The position numbers were made by a program, and so were the translations under genes. The notes under the pieces are model-generated. The model saw only the letters and a list, made by a program, of their open reading frames with translations. It had not been told where the DNA came from and did no database searches. From CF-72 sp051006215 (GTDB lineage Bacteria > Chloroflexota > UBA6077 > CF-72): a stretch of 64,000 nt of DNA. Of this stretch, positions 8,974 through 17,994 are shown piece by piece. The stretch spans positions 1 through 64,000 of the forward strand of contig JBPCIO010000141.1 in NCBI GenBank assembly GCA_051006215.1, given 5' to 3'. Within the stretch, counting starts at the first letter, position 1. Each line of letters begins with the position of its first letter.

Positions 8974-9085
8974 CGATCGTAGACGAACGTGATTGCGAAC
9001 GCTAGTACACTCCTATCTGGTTCGCGGCTCATAGAGCGTTTGGCGCGCCGCCCTTTGGGCAGGCGACTCGGCTAGACTGAGGATC

Positions 9086-9661
9086 GTGCAGAGCGATCCC
9101 GAGCCAGCGCCAGGCGCCCTCGCTCCACGAGCCGCGGACTCGGCTCTGGCTGAGCCAAACCTCACCCTGACCGGTGGGGCAGGTCTGTTCGACCATTCCG
9201 CTCGCGATCCGTTCGCGTCATCAGTTGGCAAGTGGAGTGGCATCGTGGCGGTCGTGCTGACGGTCGGCATCACGCTGCTCTTGCTGAGTCTCAATCCAGC
9301 CATCCAGTCGGGCAAAGCCGGCGGAACCTCCAATCAGCTAGCCGAGCTCGCGTCTGCCGCTGTGCTCACGGCCGGCAGTCCGGCGGCCGACGGCGCGCAG
9401 ATCATCGCCGGCAAGCCGTGTGTTGGTTGCCACACTATCCCCGGCATCCCTGGCGCCACCGGCCAAGTCGGCCCAAATCTCGCGGGCGTAGCTGGGCGTC
9501 CCAAGATCGCAGGCGGCGCGGTGCCCAACGCTGGGCCAGACGATCTCACAAAATGGATTTTGAACCCGCCCGCACTCAAGCCCGGGACGGCGATGCCGAA
9601 CGTCGGACTCACCGACGACGAGGCCACCAAAATCGTGGCCTATCTCGAAACCCTCAAGTAG
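9086..9661 (+). CDS. Membrane-anchored class I c-type cytochrome
   Basis: 191 residues. A cytoplasmic N-terminus is followed by one transmembrane helix (about 52-72) and an extracytoplasmic mono-haem domain. The haem-attachment motif CVGCH is near residue 112 and the axial Met is in GTAMPNVGL near 171, so it is a low-spin electron carrier. The anchored layout suits a monoderm that keeps its cytochrome at the outer face of the membrane. Start GTG 9086, with GAGGA just upstream. No oxidase genes are next to it. Confidence 0.88.
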   Translation: MQSDPEPAPGALAPRAADSALAEPNLTLTGGAGLFDHSARDPFASSVGKWSGIVAVVLTVGITLLLLSLNPAIQSGKAGGTSNQLAELASAAVLTAGSPAADGAQIIAGKPCVGCHTIPGIPGATGQVGPNLAGVAGRPKIAGGAVPNAGPDDLTKWILNPPALKPGTAMPNVGLTDDEATKIVAYLETLK

Positions 9662-9819
9662 ACGACCGGCCACGCGACGTAGCGAGGTCAAGTAGGCTAG
9701 GCAACGGCGTTGCCTGGACCCGGCACGGGTACTATCGACCCGGTGCGCCATGGCCCACCCGCGTTGGGGCAGAGTTGTTTCTGCAACCGCGGCCCATAAC
9801 ACACCAGGATGTATGCACG

Positions 9820-10428
9820 TTGTCACTATCGAGAACTGAGCCGTCGCCCCAACCCACCCGATGCCCTGACGATCCAAGCGTCGTCGCCCTCGTTGATCGT
9901 GTCGTCATTTCGCAAGACTCGAGCGCGTTCGGCGAGTTGTACGACCGCTTCGTCGAGCGGGTGTATAGGTACCTGTATTTCCGCACCGGCAGCCATCCCG
10001 AAGCAGAGGATCTCACCGAGCAGGTGTTCCTCAAAGCGTGGGAGGCGATCGGACGGTATCGGTGGCAGGGGCGGCCCTTCGTTGCCTGGCTCTACCGTCT
10101 CGCTCACAACAGCCACATCGATCATGTCCGCACACACAGGCCCACCACGTCCCTCGATGATGACGATCGCCCGATCGAGCTCGCCAGCCCAGCCGCAGCA
10201 GTCGAGTTGTCCCGCACGCTCGACGCCGACCTGCTCTCGAACGCGCTCGCCGAACTGACCATCGACCAGCAACAGGTCATCGTCTTGAAGTTCATCGACG
10301 GTCTCGACAACGAACACATCGCGCAGAGCATGGACAAGCGCGAGGGGGCAATCCGCGCGCTACAAATGCGCGCGCTGATGAGTCTGCGGCGCGTGCTCGC
10401 CAGGCAAGGTGAACACGGCCAGGTATGA
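9820..10428 (+). CDS. ECF-type RNA polymerase sigma factor
   Basis: About 202 residues. Sigma region 2 is clear (FGELYDRFVERVYRYLYFRT, then AEDLTEQVFLKAWEAI) and region 4 follows (LTIDQQQVIVLKFIDGLDNE, with a helix-turn-helix after it). The start is uncertain: TTG 9820 has AGGA upstream; TTG 9775 is also possible. The stop overlaps the next gene as ATGA, so that gene is likely its regulator. Sigma factors of this kind direct polymerase to stress or envelope promoters. Confidence 0.85.
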   Translation: MSLSRTEPSPQPTRCPDDPSVVALVDRVVISQDSSAFGELYDRFVERVYRYLYFRTGSHPEAEDLTEQVFLKAWEAIGRYRWQGRPFVAWLYRLAHNSHIDHVRTHRPTTSLDDDDRPIELASPAAAVELSRTLDADLLSNALAELTIDQQQVIVLKFIDGLDNEHIAQSMDKREGAIRALQMRALMSLRRVLARQGEHGQV

Positions 10429-10883
10429 AACCTCCCACCGACCCGGACGGTACGCTCCTATCACCCGGCCAGCCTACGCGCGATCTGCTGTTGGCTCAGG
10501 CACTTGAGGCATGTATCGTGGCGGAGCGACGCTTGGCCGGCTCATCGCTAGGGATCATCTCTCGCCAGCCAGCCTGGGCGCGCGCCGATCTGCGGGAACT
10601 GGTTGATGTGGCCGAATCTCTCAAGAGCGCCACATCGAATTCGATCATGTCGAGGAAATTCCGAGCAGCGGCGCGGGCGCGATTGATGCAACGCATCAGT
10701 GCCGACGCGCGGGCTTACACACAACCCGCCCAATTGCATGTGGCGCGCCTGACTGGGGTGCCGGCGAAGCCGGACCGTGTCGCTTGGCGCTGGCACAAAA
10801 CGTTTTGTGTCCGCCCAGGAGCTGCCGCCGGCCTGGCCGCGGTGCTCGGCTCGACGAGCGAGTTACCTGGGAGCGCTGAGTAA
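10425..10883 (+). CDS. Putative ECF sigma partner (DUF5667-like / anti-sigma), short
   Basis: 152 residues, coupled to the sigma gene by an ATGA overlap. The helical segment around SRKFRAAARARLMQRI resembles the N-terminal part of proteins that accompany ECF sigma factors in Chloroflexota and Actinobacteria. Those proteins usually continue into a membrane helix and a long extracytoplasmic domain. Here only a weak hydrophobic stretch (AAAGLAAVLG) is reached before the stop, so the gene may be truncated by a frameshift near 10790. Role inferred from position. Confidence 0.55.
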   Translation: MKPPTDPDGTLLSPGQPTRDLLLAQALEACIVAERRLAGSSLGIISRQPAWARADLRELVDVAESLKSATSNSIMSRKFRAAARARLMQRISADARAYTQPAQLHVARLTGVPAKPDRVAWRWHKTFCVRPGAAAGLAAVLGSTSELPGSAE

Positions 10884-10929
10884 ACGGGGGGCTGAATCAG
10901 CACTCACTATCGGCCGCACTCGTTCCTCA

Positions 10930-11511
10930 TCAAGCGGCAGATGTGGGCCGACGGTAGCGCTCGGCACGGCTCAGGGTGCGGGCAAAGGCCGCGGCTGGTT
11001 CAGCCAGGTCGGCCAGCTTGATACATGGTCCGTCAGGCTGGCAGGCATGCGCGATGAGTGCCACCGGCATCCCAGCCGCGTGCGCGGCCGCGACCAGCGG
11101 CAGCAGACGGTCATCACCACTCAACGCCAGCGCCTCGATCCGACCTGCCTTCAGCAGTGACAGGCCATCGGCGATCAGCGCACTGGTGGTTGGCACGTTG
11201 CCAGGCCCTGCCGGCGGCACATACACCGGGTCGAACCCGTCACTGAAGGCGGAGGTGGCTTCGTCCACGTCGTACCACGCTCCGTACGCGCGCGAGACAA
11301 ACACCGAGCCGAGCGTCTGCGCCCGCCGTAGGATTTCTGGGAGGCGCGGCACCGCATCCGGATCGCTGACGCGAATAGCCCGCAGCAGCACGGGATAGTC
11401 GACCAGAAGGGCGCCGTGCGTCTGGCTGGTGGGCGCGGGCTCGGGCGACATCGAATAGATGCCTTCAGCATACCCATTCAAGACGGCCGCCAGGCGCCAA
11501 TGGTTGCCCAC
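10930..11511 (-). CDS. NYN-domain (LabA/PIN-like) protein
   Basis: 193 residues. The acidic positions of the NYN/PIN nuclease fold are visible: Asp in LLVDYPVLL near the N-terminus, VDEATSAF in the middle, and SGDDRLLPLV followed by a GMPVALIAH strand. NYN proteins are predicted RNA-processing nucleases related to LabA. The gene stands alone, convergent with the sigma/partner pair and divergent from the lipoprotein gene. The start could be a few codons downstream. Confidence 0.75.
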   Translation of the reverse strand: MGNHWRLAAVLNGYAEGIYSMSPEPAPTSQTHGALLVDYPVLLRAIRVSDPDAVPRLPEILRRAQTLGSVFVSRAYGAWYDVDEATSAFSDGFDPVYVPPAGPGNVPTTSALIADGLSLLKAGRIEALALSGDDRLLPLVAAAHAAGMPVALIAHACQPDGPCIKLADLAEPAAAFARTLSRAERYRRPTSAA

Positions 11512-11821
11512 CTCGACCGCGCCTGAGTATCGGCTGTGTCCAAAGTGCCGCCCCAGCGGCTCGGAATGACGCCCCCGGTCACATCTGCGTCACCTTCCTG
11601 GCGCGTTCGCCCTACGCATTGGCCGTGGCCAGAGTGCGCTTCATCACGTGCTCGGTCCCTTGGTGCCCGAGCGGTGCCCGATGGGATGCCTCTGCAGGCA
11701 AGAACCGCCTCGCGGCCCGTCTGCCAGCGCTGCCGCTGCCACGCCGACCCTGACTCAGGCTGGTGCTAAGATGCCCTGGCTGCTCCTGGCTCGCCAACAA
11801 CCACGACGACGCTCCCGCGCA
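11512..11821. other. Divergent intergenic region
   Basis: 310 bases between the NYN gene and the HlyD-like lipoprotein gene, presumably holding both promoters. An open frame extends the downstream protein back to 11648 but lacks a signal peptide and is not favoured. I recognise no specific site. Confidence 0.4.
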
Positions 11822-13408
11822 ATGCTCCTGCTCTCCTTTTCACTGCTCCACCACAAGCACGCTTACCGCCATCTGGGCGCAGCAGTGATGGTCGCGGCTC
11901 TTGTTTCCAGCGCTTGCCTGCCAAGTCTGCCCGTCGGCAACCAGCCTGCGCCCTCGGTCGCTCAGCCAGCTCAGAGCAACAGCAGCAGCACCATTCATAT
12001 TGGCAAAGTCGTGCGCGGGGATCTGAACGGGGTGCTGAACTTCACCGCGCCGTTGCAGAACAAGGGTGAGGTGCAGGTTGTGCCGCGGGTGGTTGCCCGA
12101 TTGGACAAGCTCGACGTCGACATCGGCTCGCGAGTTCGCAGCGGCGACGTGCTGGCGGAACTCGACCATTCAGAGCTCGACCAGCAGGTACTGGCCGCCC
12201 AAGCGGCTCAGGCAAGTGCCGAGGCCAGGCTCGCCGAGATGCAGTCTGGGCCGAAGCCTGAAGCCCTGGCGGCGGCGCAGGCCAACTTCAAGGCCGCCCA
12301 GGCGCGCGTGCAGGCCCTCCAATCCGCGCGCGACAACGCCGACATTGCCTCGCTCGATCAGCGAGTCAGAGACGCCCGAGCAGCGCTGGATCAAGCCCAG
12401 GCTGCGCTTGAGCCAGATGCCCAAACCGTCGGGCAGGCCGAGGCGACTGCGACTGCAGCGCGTACCAAGCTGGCTCAACTGCAGGCGGATCCAACCAAGG
12501 CCAACGACAAGACGGTTATGGACGCCGCCCGTAGCGACGTGCAGAAAGCCGACGCCGCCGTCAGCGCGGCCAGGACACCTCACGGCACACAAGCAGCAGC
12601 CGACCGGGCTCGCCTCGACCTCCAGGACGCCCAGCAGGCGCAGCTGCTGGCGCGCTTGTCGACGACCGCGTTCGATCTCGATCAGGCGCGCGCGCTCCTG
12701 GACGTGGCCGATGCCCAGGTCAAACTGGCCAACGCGCCAGCGTCGCCTGAGGAGCTCAAGGCAGCTCAGTCGACGGTCGAGGAGGCATTCGCGCAGGCAG
12801 AGCTGACTCGTTCCCGCGCGAGAGACGCGAACATCACTGCGCCCATCAACGGAGTTGTCGCTGAGATCAAAGCCAGCGTGGGCTCCACGGTCGGCCCGTC
12901 GGCTTCGGTGCTGACGCTCATTCCACCTGACATGCAGGTGGTCGTGCGCGCGGACGAAGGTCAGCTGTCACAGGTGCAGGTTGGTCAGACGGCTTCCCTG
13001 AGCGTCGAGAGCTTCCCAAAGGACGCCTTTACAGGCACGGTCAAGGGCATCGCGCCGGTCTTAGACCCGCGCACGCGCAGCGTAGCCGTCCAGATCGACG
13101 TGCCAGATCCACAGGGAAAGTTGAAGCCAGGCATGTTCGCCCAGCTAGCCATTCAGGTTGGGCAACGGGCGGGCACCCTGACGGTGCCCAAGGAAGCCAT
13201 TGTCAGAGTCGGGTCGCTGGATCCAACCGCCGCGGCGCAGACAGTGGTGTACTCGGTGACCGAGAGCCGTGTCCACAAACAAATTGTGAGCGCTGGAGTT
13301 TCGGACGGAAAAAACGTGGAGATCCTCCAGGGCGTGCAAGAGGGGATGGATGTGGTGCTCAATCCTCGACCAGACTACCTGGAGGGGGAGCTCATCTCCG
13401 CAACGTGA
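11822..13408 (+). CDS. HlyD/RND-type membrane-fusion lipoprotein
   Basis: 528 residues from ATG 11822. A signal peptide ends in a lipobox (ALVSSAC), so it is predicted to be lipid-anchored outside the membrane. It then shows a lipoyl-like half, a long Ala/Gln-rich coiled-coil hairpin (about residues 120-330), the second lipoyl half (ITAPINGVVAEI), and beta-barrel and membrane-proximal domains. This is the periplasmic adaptor of ABC (MacA-like) or RND pumps. No MacB or RND partner is next to it, so its partner is elsewhere or it works alone. An alternative start is ATG 11888. Confidence 0.85.
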   Translation: MLLLSFSLLHHKHAYRHLGAAVMVAALVSSACLPSLPVGNQPAPSVAQPAQSNSSSTIHIGKVVRGDLNGVLNFTAPLQNKGEVQVVPRVVARLDKLDVDIGSRVRSGDVLAELDHSELDQQVLAAQAAQASAEARLAEMQSGPKPEALAAAQANFKAAQARVQALQSARDNADIASLDQRVRDARAALDQAQAALEPDAQTVGQAEATATAARTKLAQLQADPTKANDKTVMDAARSDVQKADAAVSAARTPHGTQAAADRARLDLQDAQQAQLLARLSTTAFDLDQARALLDVADAQVKLANAPASPEELKAAQSTVEEAFAQAELTRSRARDANITAPINGVVAEIKASVGSTVGPSASVLTLIPPDMQVVVRADEGQLSQVQVGQTASLSVESFPKDAFTGTVKGIAPVLDPRTRSVAVQIDVPDPQGKLKPGMFAQLAIQVGQRAGTLTVPKEAIVRVGSLDPTAAAQTVVYSVTESRVHKQIVSAGVSDGKNVEILQGVQEGMDVVLNPRPDYLEGELISAT

Positions 13409-13493
13409 GATTTACCTGTAGGGCAACCAGCGCGCAACAACCTGCCGGTACGGTTAGTACTGGATCACCCGGTCAATGGAGATTGGCTCACTA

Positions 13494-13745
13494 ATGGCAC
13501 GCCACACCACCTGGAACGGAACCCCCGACGAAGCCCTAGCGCTACTGCACGCGCTGCGCACGCACTGCGAATGCCGCGTGGCTGACGAGCGCACGGTGTC
13601 GGTGTGCGCAAGTCACGCGATGCTTGCCCGGGACCAGCGTGGCATCGACGGATTGCTGTTCATGCGACGTATGGCTGCGCAGTTGCTCGTGGAAGAGTTC
13701 AAGCTAGCCGCCAGTCAGTCGACCGAGAGCTCGGTTCCCGTCTGA
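13494..13745 (+). CDS. Small hypothetical protein
   Basis: 83 residues from ATG 13494 (or 89 from ATG 13476). Mostly helical, with three cysteines in the middle (HCECRVADERTVSVC) that could bind metal or form disulfides. It ends one base before the convergent carbamoyltransferase stop. No family recognised. Confidence 0.5.
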   Translation: MARHTTWNGTPDEALALLHALRTHCECRVADERTVSVCASHAMLARDQRGIDGLLFMRRMAAQLLVEEFKLAASQSTESSVPV

Positions 13746-13746
13746 A

Positions 13747-14694
13747 TCAGCCGTCCGCAGCAGCGAGCAACGACAGCAGCGCCATGCGCACGTACATTCC
13801 GTTGGCGGCCTGACGGAAACACGCGATCCTCGGGTCCGAATCCAGCTCAGGCAGAAGCTCAGGGCCCCTGGGTAGTGGATGCAAGACCCGCGCGTCCGCG
13901 GGTAGGCTGGCAAGTATTTTGGCGTCGACCGCCAATGTCCCCGGATCACCTTCGAAGCGCTGCGCATGTTCGAGTCGCTGGCTGTGCGCGCGCGTGAGGT
14001 AGACGACATCCACATCTGCGGCAACCGAACGCAGATCGCGCACCTCCTCGATCCGCGCGCCTGAGCGGACAAGGTGCGTGTGGACTTCCTCGCGCATCCG
14101 CAAGAGCTGTGGCGAGACCAGGTAGATCGTGAGATTGCGAAATAACGCCAGCATGTAGGCTAGCGAGTTCGTGGAGCGCTGGTACGAAAGATCGCCCACC
14201 AGCGCTATACGCAGGCCGTCCACACGCCCGAACTCACGCCAGAGGGTGAACACGTCCAGGAGAGCCTGGGTCGGATGCTGGCCCACGCCATCCCCGGCAT
14301 TGATGACCGGCACCTTTGAAATGGCTGCTGCTCGCGAGGCGCCCCCCTCCAGGTGATAGCGCAACAGCAAGAAGTCGAACGGGTACCCGTTGAGGACGCG
14401 TATGCGATCCTCCAGCCGTTCGGCGCGGGCGTGCTCCTCCTGGCTCTCGATCCCGTGCACGGTCGCCCCCAGGAGTGTGGCGGCCATGTCGAACGAGACC
14501 CGGGTGAACGTGCTTGGCTCGTAGAACAGGTAAAACAAGCGCTTGCCTGTCAACGGATGCCCCAGCCCGGCGACGGCAGTCTGCTGAAACTCGAGCGCGG
14601 CCGGGAAGAGCGCCGTTTCCAGCCAGTCGCGCGTGAACTGGCGAGCATCCAGAATGTGTCGGAGCAGCCGGCCAGTCTGGGGTGTGGTCGTCAC
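13747..14694 (-). CDS. Aspartate carbamoyltransferase-like protein with altered active site
   Basis: 315 residues with the overall aspartate/ornithine carbamoyltransferase fold: HPTQALLD at about 140-147 and HPLPRG at about 272-277 are intact. The carbamoyl-phosphate loop, normally STRT, reads STFT (61-64), replacing the Arg that binds the phosphate. The Ser/Lys loop (E. coli Ser80/Lys84) is not recognisable (GIESQEEHARAE), and the KYGR segment reads SYQRS. Either catalysis is changed or this is a non-pyrimidine paralogue. No other pyr genes are adjacent. It is divergent from the PAPS genes, 91 bases away. Confidence 0.75.
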   Translation of the reverse strand: MTTTPQTGRLLRHILDARQFTRDWLETALFPAALEFQQTAVAGLGHPLTGKRLFYLFYEPSTFTRVSFDMAATLLGATVHGIESQEEHARAERLEDRIRVLNGYPFDFLLLRYHLEGGASRAAAISKVPVINAGDGVGQHPTQALLDVFTLWREFGRVDGLRIALVGDLSYQRSTNSLAYMLALFRNLTIYLVSPQLLRMREEVHTHLVRSGARIEEVRDLRSVAADVDVVYLTRAHSQRLEHAQRFEGDPGTLAVDAKILASLPADARVLHPLPRGPELLPELDSDPRIACFRQAANGMYVRMALLSLLAAADG

Positions 14695-14785
14695 TGTCGG
14701 AGTCTATCCTGCACCGTCCCCACGTTATCCAACCCTAGGCTGGCGGCGCGCTTGCTATCCTCGGGGCCTGGCTGAGGGTTCTGAG

Positions 14786-15349
14786 ATGCGCTCAGGCAAA
14801 CATACAGGCTGTGTGGTGTGGCTGACCGGGCTGTCAGGTGCAGGCAAGAGCACGCTCGGCGCTGCACTCGCGGCCCACCTGCGCGCGGCCGACCAGAACG
14901 TCGAGATACTGGACGGCGACAGTGTCCGCGAGCACCTGTCGCAGGAGCTTGGCTTCTCGCGCGAGGATCGCGACATCAACATCCGTCGGATTGCCTTCGT
15001 GGCCAAACTGCTTGCTCGCAACGGGGTGATTGTGATCGTGGCCGCCATTTCGCCGTATCGTGCAGCTCGCGACGAGGCGCGCGCCCAAACCGACCACTTT
15101 CTGGAGGTACACGTTCAGTGTTCAATCGACGAGCTGGTCCGTCGCGACACCAAAGGTCTGTACGCACGCGCCCTGGCGGGTTCGCTGCCAAACTTTACGG
15201 GCATCTCCGACCCGTACGAGGAGCCGCTGGCGCCCGAGGTAACCGTGCGAACCGACATGGAACCTCTCGAAGCAAGCGTCTCGAGCGTGTTGGCAGCGCT
15301 CGAGCTGCGCGGTCTCCACGTCGCACCGGCCAGGACTCCCAACGCTTGA
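14786..15349 (+). CDS. cysC: Adenylylsulfate (APS) kinase
   Basis: 187 residues. It phosphorylates APS to PAPS, the activated sulfate donor. The P-loop is near the N-terminus (GLSGAGKSTLG), followed by DGDSVREHLS and FSREDR, both typical of APS kinase, and the C-terminal GISDPYEEP motif. ATG 14786 follows the promoter region. CysD begins 22 bases later and CysN directly after that, giving a complete sulfate-activation operon. Confidence 0.93.
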   Translation: MRSGKHTGCVVWLTGLSGAGKSTLGAALAAHLRAADQNVEILDGDSVREHLSQELGFSREDRDINIRRIAFVAKLLARNGVIVIVAAISPYRAARDEARAQTDHFLEVHVQCSIDELVRRDTKGLYARALAGSLPNFTGISDPYEEPLAPEVTVRTDMEPLEASVSSVLAALELRGLHVAPARTPNA

Positions 15350-15371
15350 TTGTTCGTTCCTAGAGAACACC

Positions 15372-16277
15372 GTGCGTTACACCCCGAGTCACCTGGACGT
15401 TTTGGAGTCCGAGTCTATTTTCATCCTGCGCGAGGCGGCCGCCGAGTTTGAGCGCCCGGTCCTGCTGTTTTCCGGCGGCAAAGACTCGGCCGTGTTGCTC
15501 AAGCTTGCCGAAAAATCGTTCAGGCCGGCTCGCTTCCCGTTTCCGCTCATGCACATCGACACCGGCCAAAACTTTCCAGAGGTGCTCGAGTATCGAGACC
15601 GCGCGGTCGCGGCTCTAGGCGAGCGGCTGATCTTACGGACCGTGCAGGCTTCGATCGACCAGGGAAGGGTGGTCGAACCAACTGGCCCGCGTGCGTCGCG
15701 CAACCGGCTGCAGACCACGACACTCCTGGACGCAATTGCCGAACACCGCTTCGACGCTGCCTTTGGCGGAGCCCGCCGGGACGAAGAAAAGGCGCGCGCC
15801 AAAGAGCGTATCTTTTCGTTTCGTGACGAGTTCAGCCAGTGGGATCCAAAGATGCAGCGGCCAGAGGTGTGGAGCCTGTTGAACGGCAGGATCCACAAAG
15901 GTGAGCAGGTTCGGGTCTTCCCGCTCTCGAACTGGACCGAGCTCGACATCTGGCAATATATCGCGCGCGAAGCTATCGAGCTGCCAAGCATCTACTTCAG
16001 CCATAACCGGCAGGTGGTCGAGCGTGACGGAATGCTGCTGGCGGTGAGCGCATACATCCAGCTCGCCGAGTCGGAACCCATTTTCGATGCCGCCGTACGT
16101 TTCCGTACAGTTGGCGACATGACGTGTACCGGGGGCGTGCGGTCGACTGCCCACGACATCGACGAGGTGATCCGCGAGATCGCCGCCTCGCGCATTTCAG
16201 AGCGCGGCGAGACACGGGCCGACGATCGATTCTCCGACGCCGCTATGGAAGACCGCAAGTCTGAGGGCTATTTCTAG
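15372..16277 (+). CDS. cysD: Sulfate adenylyltransferase subunit 2
   Basis: 301 residues, the catalytic subunit of ATP sulfurylase (sulfate + ATP to APS). The PP-loop SGGKDSAVLL lies near residue 35, with family segments HIDTGQNFPE, GGARRDEEKARAKER and EREAIELP-like sequence. The end DDRFSDAAMEDRKSEGYF is the usual CysD C-terminus. GTG start. It works with CysN, whose GTP hydrolysis drives APS formation. Confidence 0.95.
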   Translation: MRYTPSHLDVLESESIFILREAAAEFERPVLLFSGGKDSAVLLKLAEKSFRPARFPFPLMHIDTGQNFPEVLEYRDRAVAALGERLILRTVQASIDQGRVVEPTGPRASRNRLQTTTLLDAIAEHRFDAAFGGARRDEEKARAKERIFSFRDEFSQWDPKMQRPEVWSLLNGRIHKGEQVRVFPLSNWTELDIWQYIAREAIELPSIYFSHNRQVVERDGMLLAVSAYIQLAESEPIFDAAVRFRTVGDMTCTGGVRSTAHDIDEVIREIAASRISERGETRADDRFSDAAMEDRKSEGYF

Positions 16278-17576
16278 GTGCGGGCAGTCGTGACGGGCTC
16301 CCCCAAACGCGTCGAAACGGAACGCGACCTACTGCGTCTATCGACCGCGGGCTCGGTCGACGACGGCAAAAGCACGCTCATCGGTCGCCTGCTGTACGAG
16401 ACCAAGTCCATCTTTGCGGACCAGCTCGAGGCAGTCGAACGGGCCAGCCGTGAGCGCGGGACTGACTATGTCAATCTAGCGCTGCTCACGGACGGCTTAC
16501 GCGCAGAGCGTGAGCAGGGCATCACGATTGACGTTGCGTATCGCTATTTTGCGACTCCGCGGCGCAAGTTCATCCTGGCAGACACGCCGGGCCACGTGCA
16601 GTACACCCGCAACATGGTCACCGGGACGTCCACCGCCGATCTGACGATCGTGCTGGTCGACGCGCGCAAGGGGCTCACCGAGCAGTCGCGCAGGCATACG
16701 TTCATTGCCTCACTGTTACGCGTCCCCCACCTGGTTATCTGCATCAACAAGATGGACCTGGTCGAGTATTCGGAGCAGGTGTACGAGGATCTTCGGGCGG
16801 AGTTCCTGCCCTTCCTGTCGCGCCTGGAGCTGCCCGACGTCGTGTTCATTCCAGTGGCTGCTCTGCACGGCGACAACGTGGTCCAGCACTCGTCAAAGAT
16901 GCCGTGGTTCGAGGGCGCGCCGCTGCTACACCACCTCGAGCATCTCTTCATCGCTCCCGACCGCAACCTCATCGACGTGCGTTTCCCTGTCCAGTGGGTC
17001 GTGCGTCCGATGACCACCTCGCACCACGACTATCGCGGCTATGCCGGCCAGGTGGCCAGCGGGGTGTTGAAAGCGGGCGACGAAGTGGTGGTGCTGCCGT
17101 CAGGTCTCAAGACCAGCATCCTGGCCATCGACACGTATGACGGGCCGGTCCCGGAGGCGGTGCCTCCGATGAGTGTGACGCTACGTCTAGCCGACGATCT
17201 CGACGTCTCACGCGGCGACGTCATTTGCCGCGATCGCAACCGGCCGACGGTGGGCCAGGACCTCGATGCCACGCTGTGCTGGATGTCGCCGCGTCCGCTG
17301 CGCACCGGTGGCATGTACGCGATCAAGCACACGACGCGTTCGACTCGCGCCGTCGTGAAGGACCTGTACTACCGCGTAAATATCAACACGTTGCACCGTG
17401 ACGAGTCGGCGACGACGCTCGAGTTGAACGAAATCGGGCGGGTAACCTTGCGCACGACAACGCCGCTGTGCTTCGACGAGTATCGCCGCAATCGCGCCAC
17501 AGGCGGCTTCATCTTGATTGACGAGGCGACCAACGACACGGTCGCGGCGGGAATGATTCTTGGTTCGGCCAACTGA
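16278..17576 (+). CDS. cysN: Sulfate adenylyltransferase subunit 1 (GTPase)
   Basis: 432 residues. GTPase motifs: G1 SVDDGKSTLIGRLL, G3 DTPGHVQYTRNM, G4 NKMD. EF-Tu-like beta-barrel domains follow. The GTG start abuts the cysD stop with no gap. It lacks a fused APS kinase domain, consistent with the separate cysC. No APS/PAPS reductase or sulfotransferase is in the window, so the PAPS may serve sulfation of exopolysaccharide or sulfur assimilation encoded elsewhere. Confidence 0.95.
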   Translation: MRAVVTGSPKRVETERDLLRLSTAGSVDDGKSTLIGRLLYETKSIFADQLEAVERASRERGTDYVNLALLTDGLRAEREQGITIDVAYRYFATPRRKFILADTPGHVQYTRNMVTGTSTADLTIVLVDARKGLTEQSRRHTFIASLLRVPHLVICINKMDLVEYSEQVYEDLRAEFLPFLSRLELPDVVFIPVAALHGDNVVQHSSKMPWFEGAPLLHHLEHLFIAPDRNLIDVRFPVQWVVRPMTTSHHDYRGYAGQVASGVLKAGDEVVVLPSGLKTSILAIDTYDGPVPEAVPPMSVTLRLADDLDVSRGDVICRDRNRPTVGQDLDATLCWMSPRPLRTGGMYAIKHTTRSTRAVVKDLYYRVNINTLHRDESATTLELNEIGRVTLRTTTPLCFDEYRRNRATGGFILIDEATNDTVAAGMILGSAN

Positions 17577-17720
17577 GATTTACCTGCTCCCATCATCACT
17601 TCCACGCGTAACGCATAGCTAGCTGCTGGCGTTACTGGAACGATGGATTGTCTTGAAGCCGCCGCGCCTGGACGGGCGTGGTGCATCCGACGAGTTGTTC
17701 CCGCGCCTCGCCTATAATCT

Positions 17721-17790
17721 GTAGTGGCAAGGCGCTACACCTAACCATGGAAGTGGATGGCCACCAGGGCTTCAGACGGTGGCTGGCGCC
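17721..17790 (+). pseudogene. Remnant of the secreted beta-rich domain gene, forward piece
   Basis: Translates to a segment beginning SGKALHLTMEVDGHQGFRRW, nearly the same as residues in the 626- and 1191-residue proteins at about 20395-20455 and 22835-22905. The reading frame is lost right after it. A TATAAT-like box sits at 17713-17718 by chance or as a relic. Confidence 0.8.
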
Positions 17791-17814
17791 GGCCGCCGAC
17801 CGCTGTTTCGGACG

Positions 17815-17970
17815 GCGAAGGCTCAGACGTAGATTTCGGTCCGGTGAAGGTGCCGAGTGTACAGCCGCCGTCTCTCACCTCGACGACGAGAGCCTGGTCA
17901 GTAGCATTCAGACCGCGGGCACTGGCGTTCGGGGGATCCCACGCTTGGAGTGTCCAACGGGTCAGCTTGG
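17815..17970 (-). pseudogene. Remnant of the same gene, inverted piece
   Basis: Read on the minus strand this gives LQAWDPPNASARGL and then VEVRDGGCTLGTFTGP, matching LQSWNPGG...MEFRDSGCTLDIFTGP of the 626-residue protein. In intact copies this segment follows the forward piece directly on the same strand, so here it has been inverted in place. The remnant runs up to the start of the propeller gene. Confidence 0.8.
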
Positions 17971-17994
17971 AACGTGATTGGACATCGATACAGG

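Noticed and set aside
17700..17720. TATAAT box as a promoter for the propeller gene
   Set aside because: No -35 box at a suitable distance, and it lies at the edge of a pseudogene remnant nearly 300 bases from the start.
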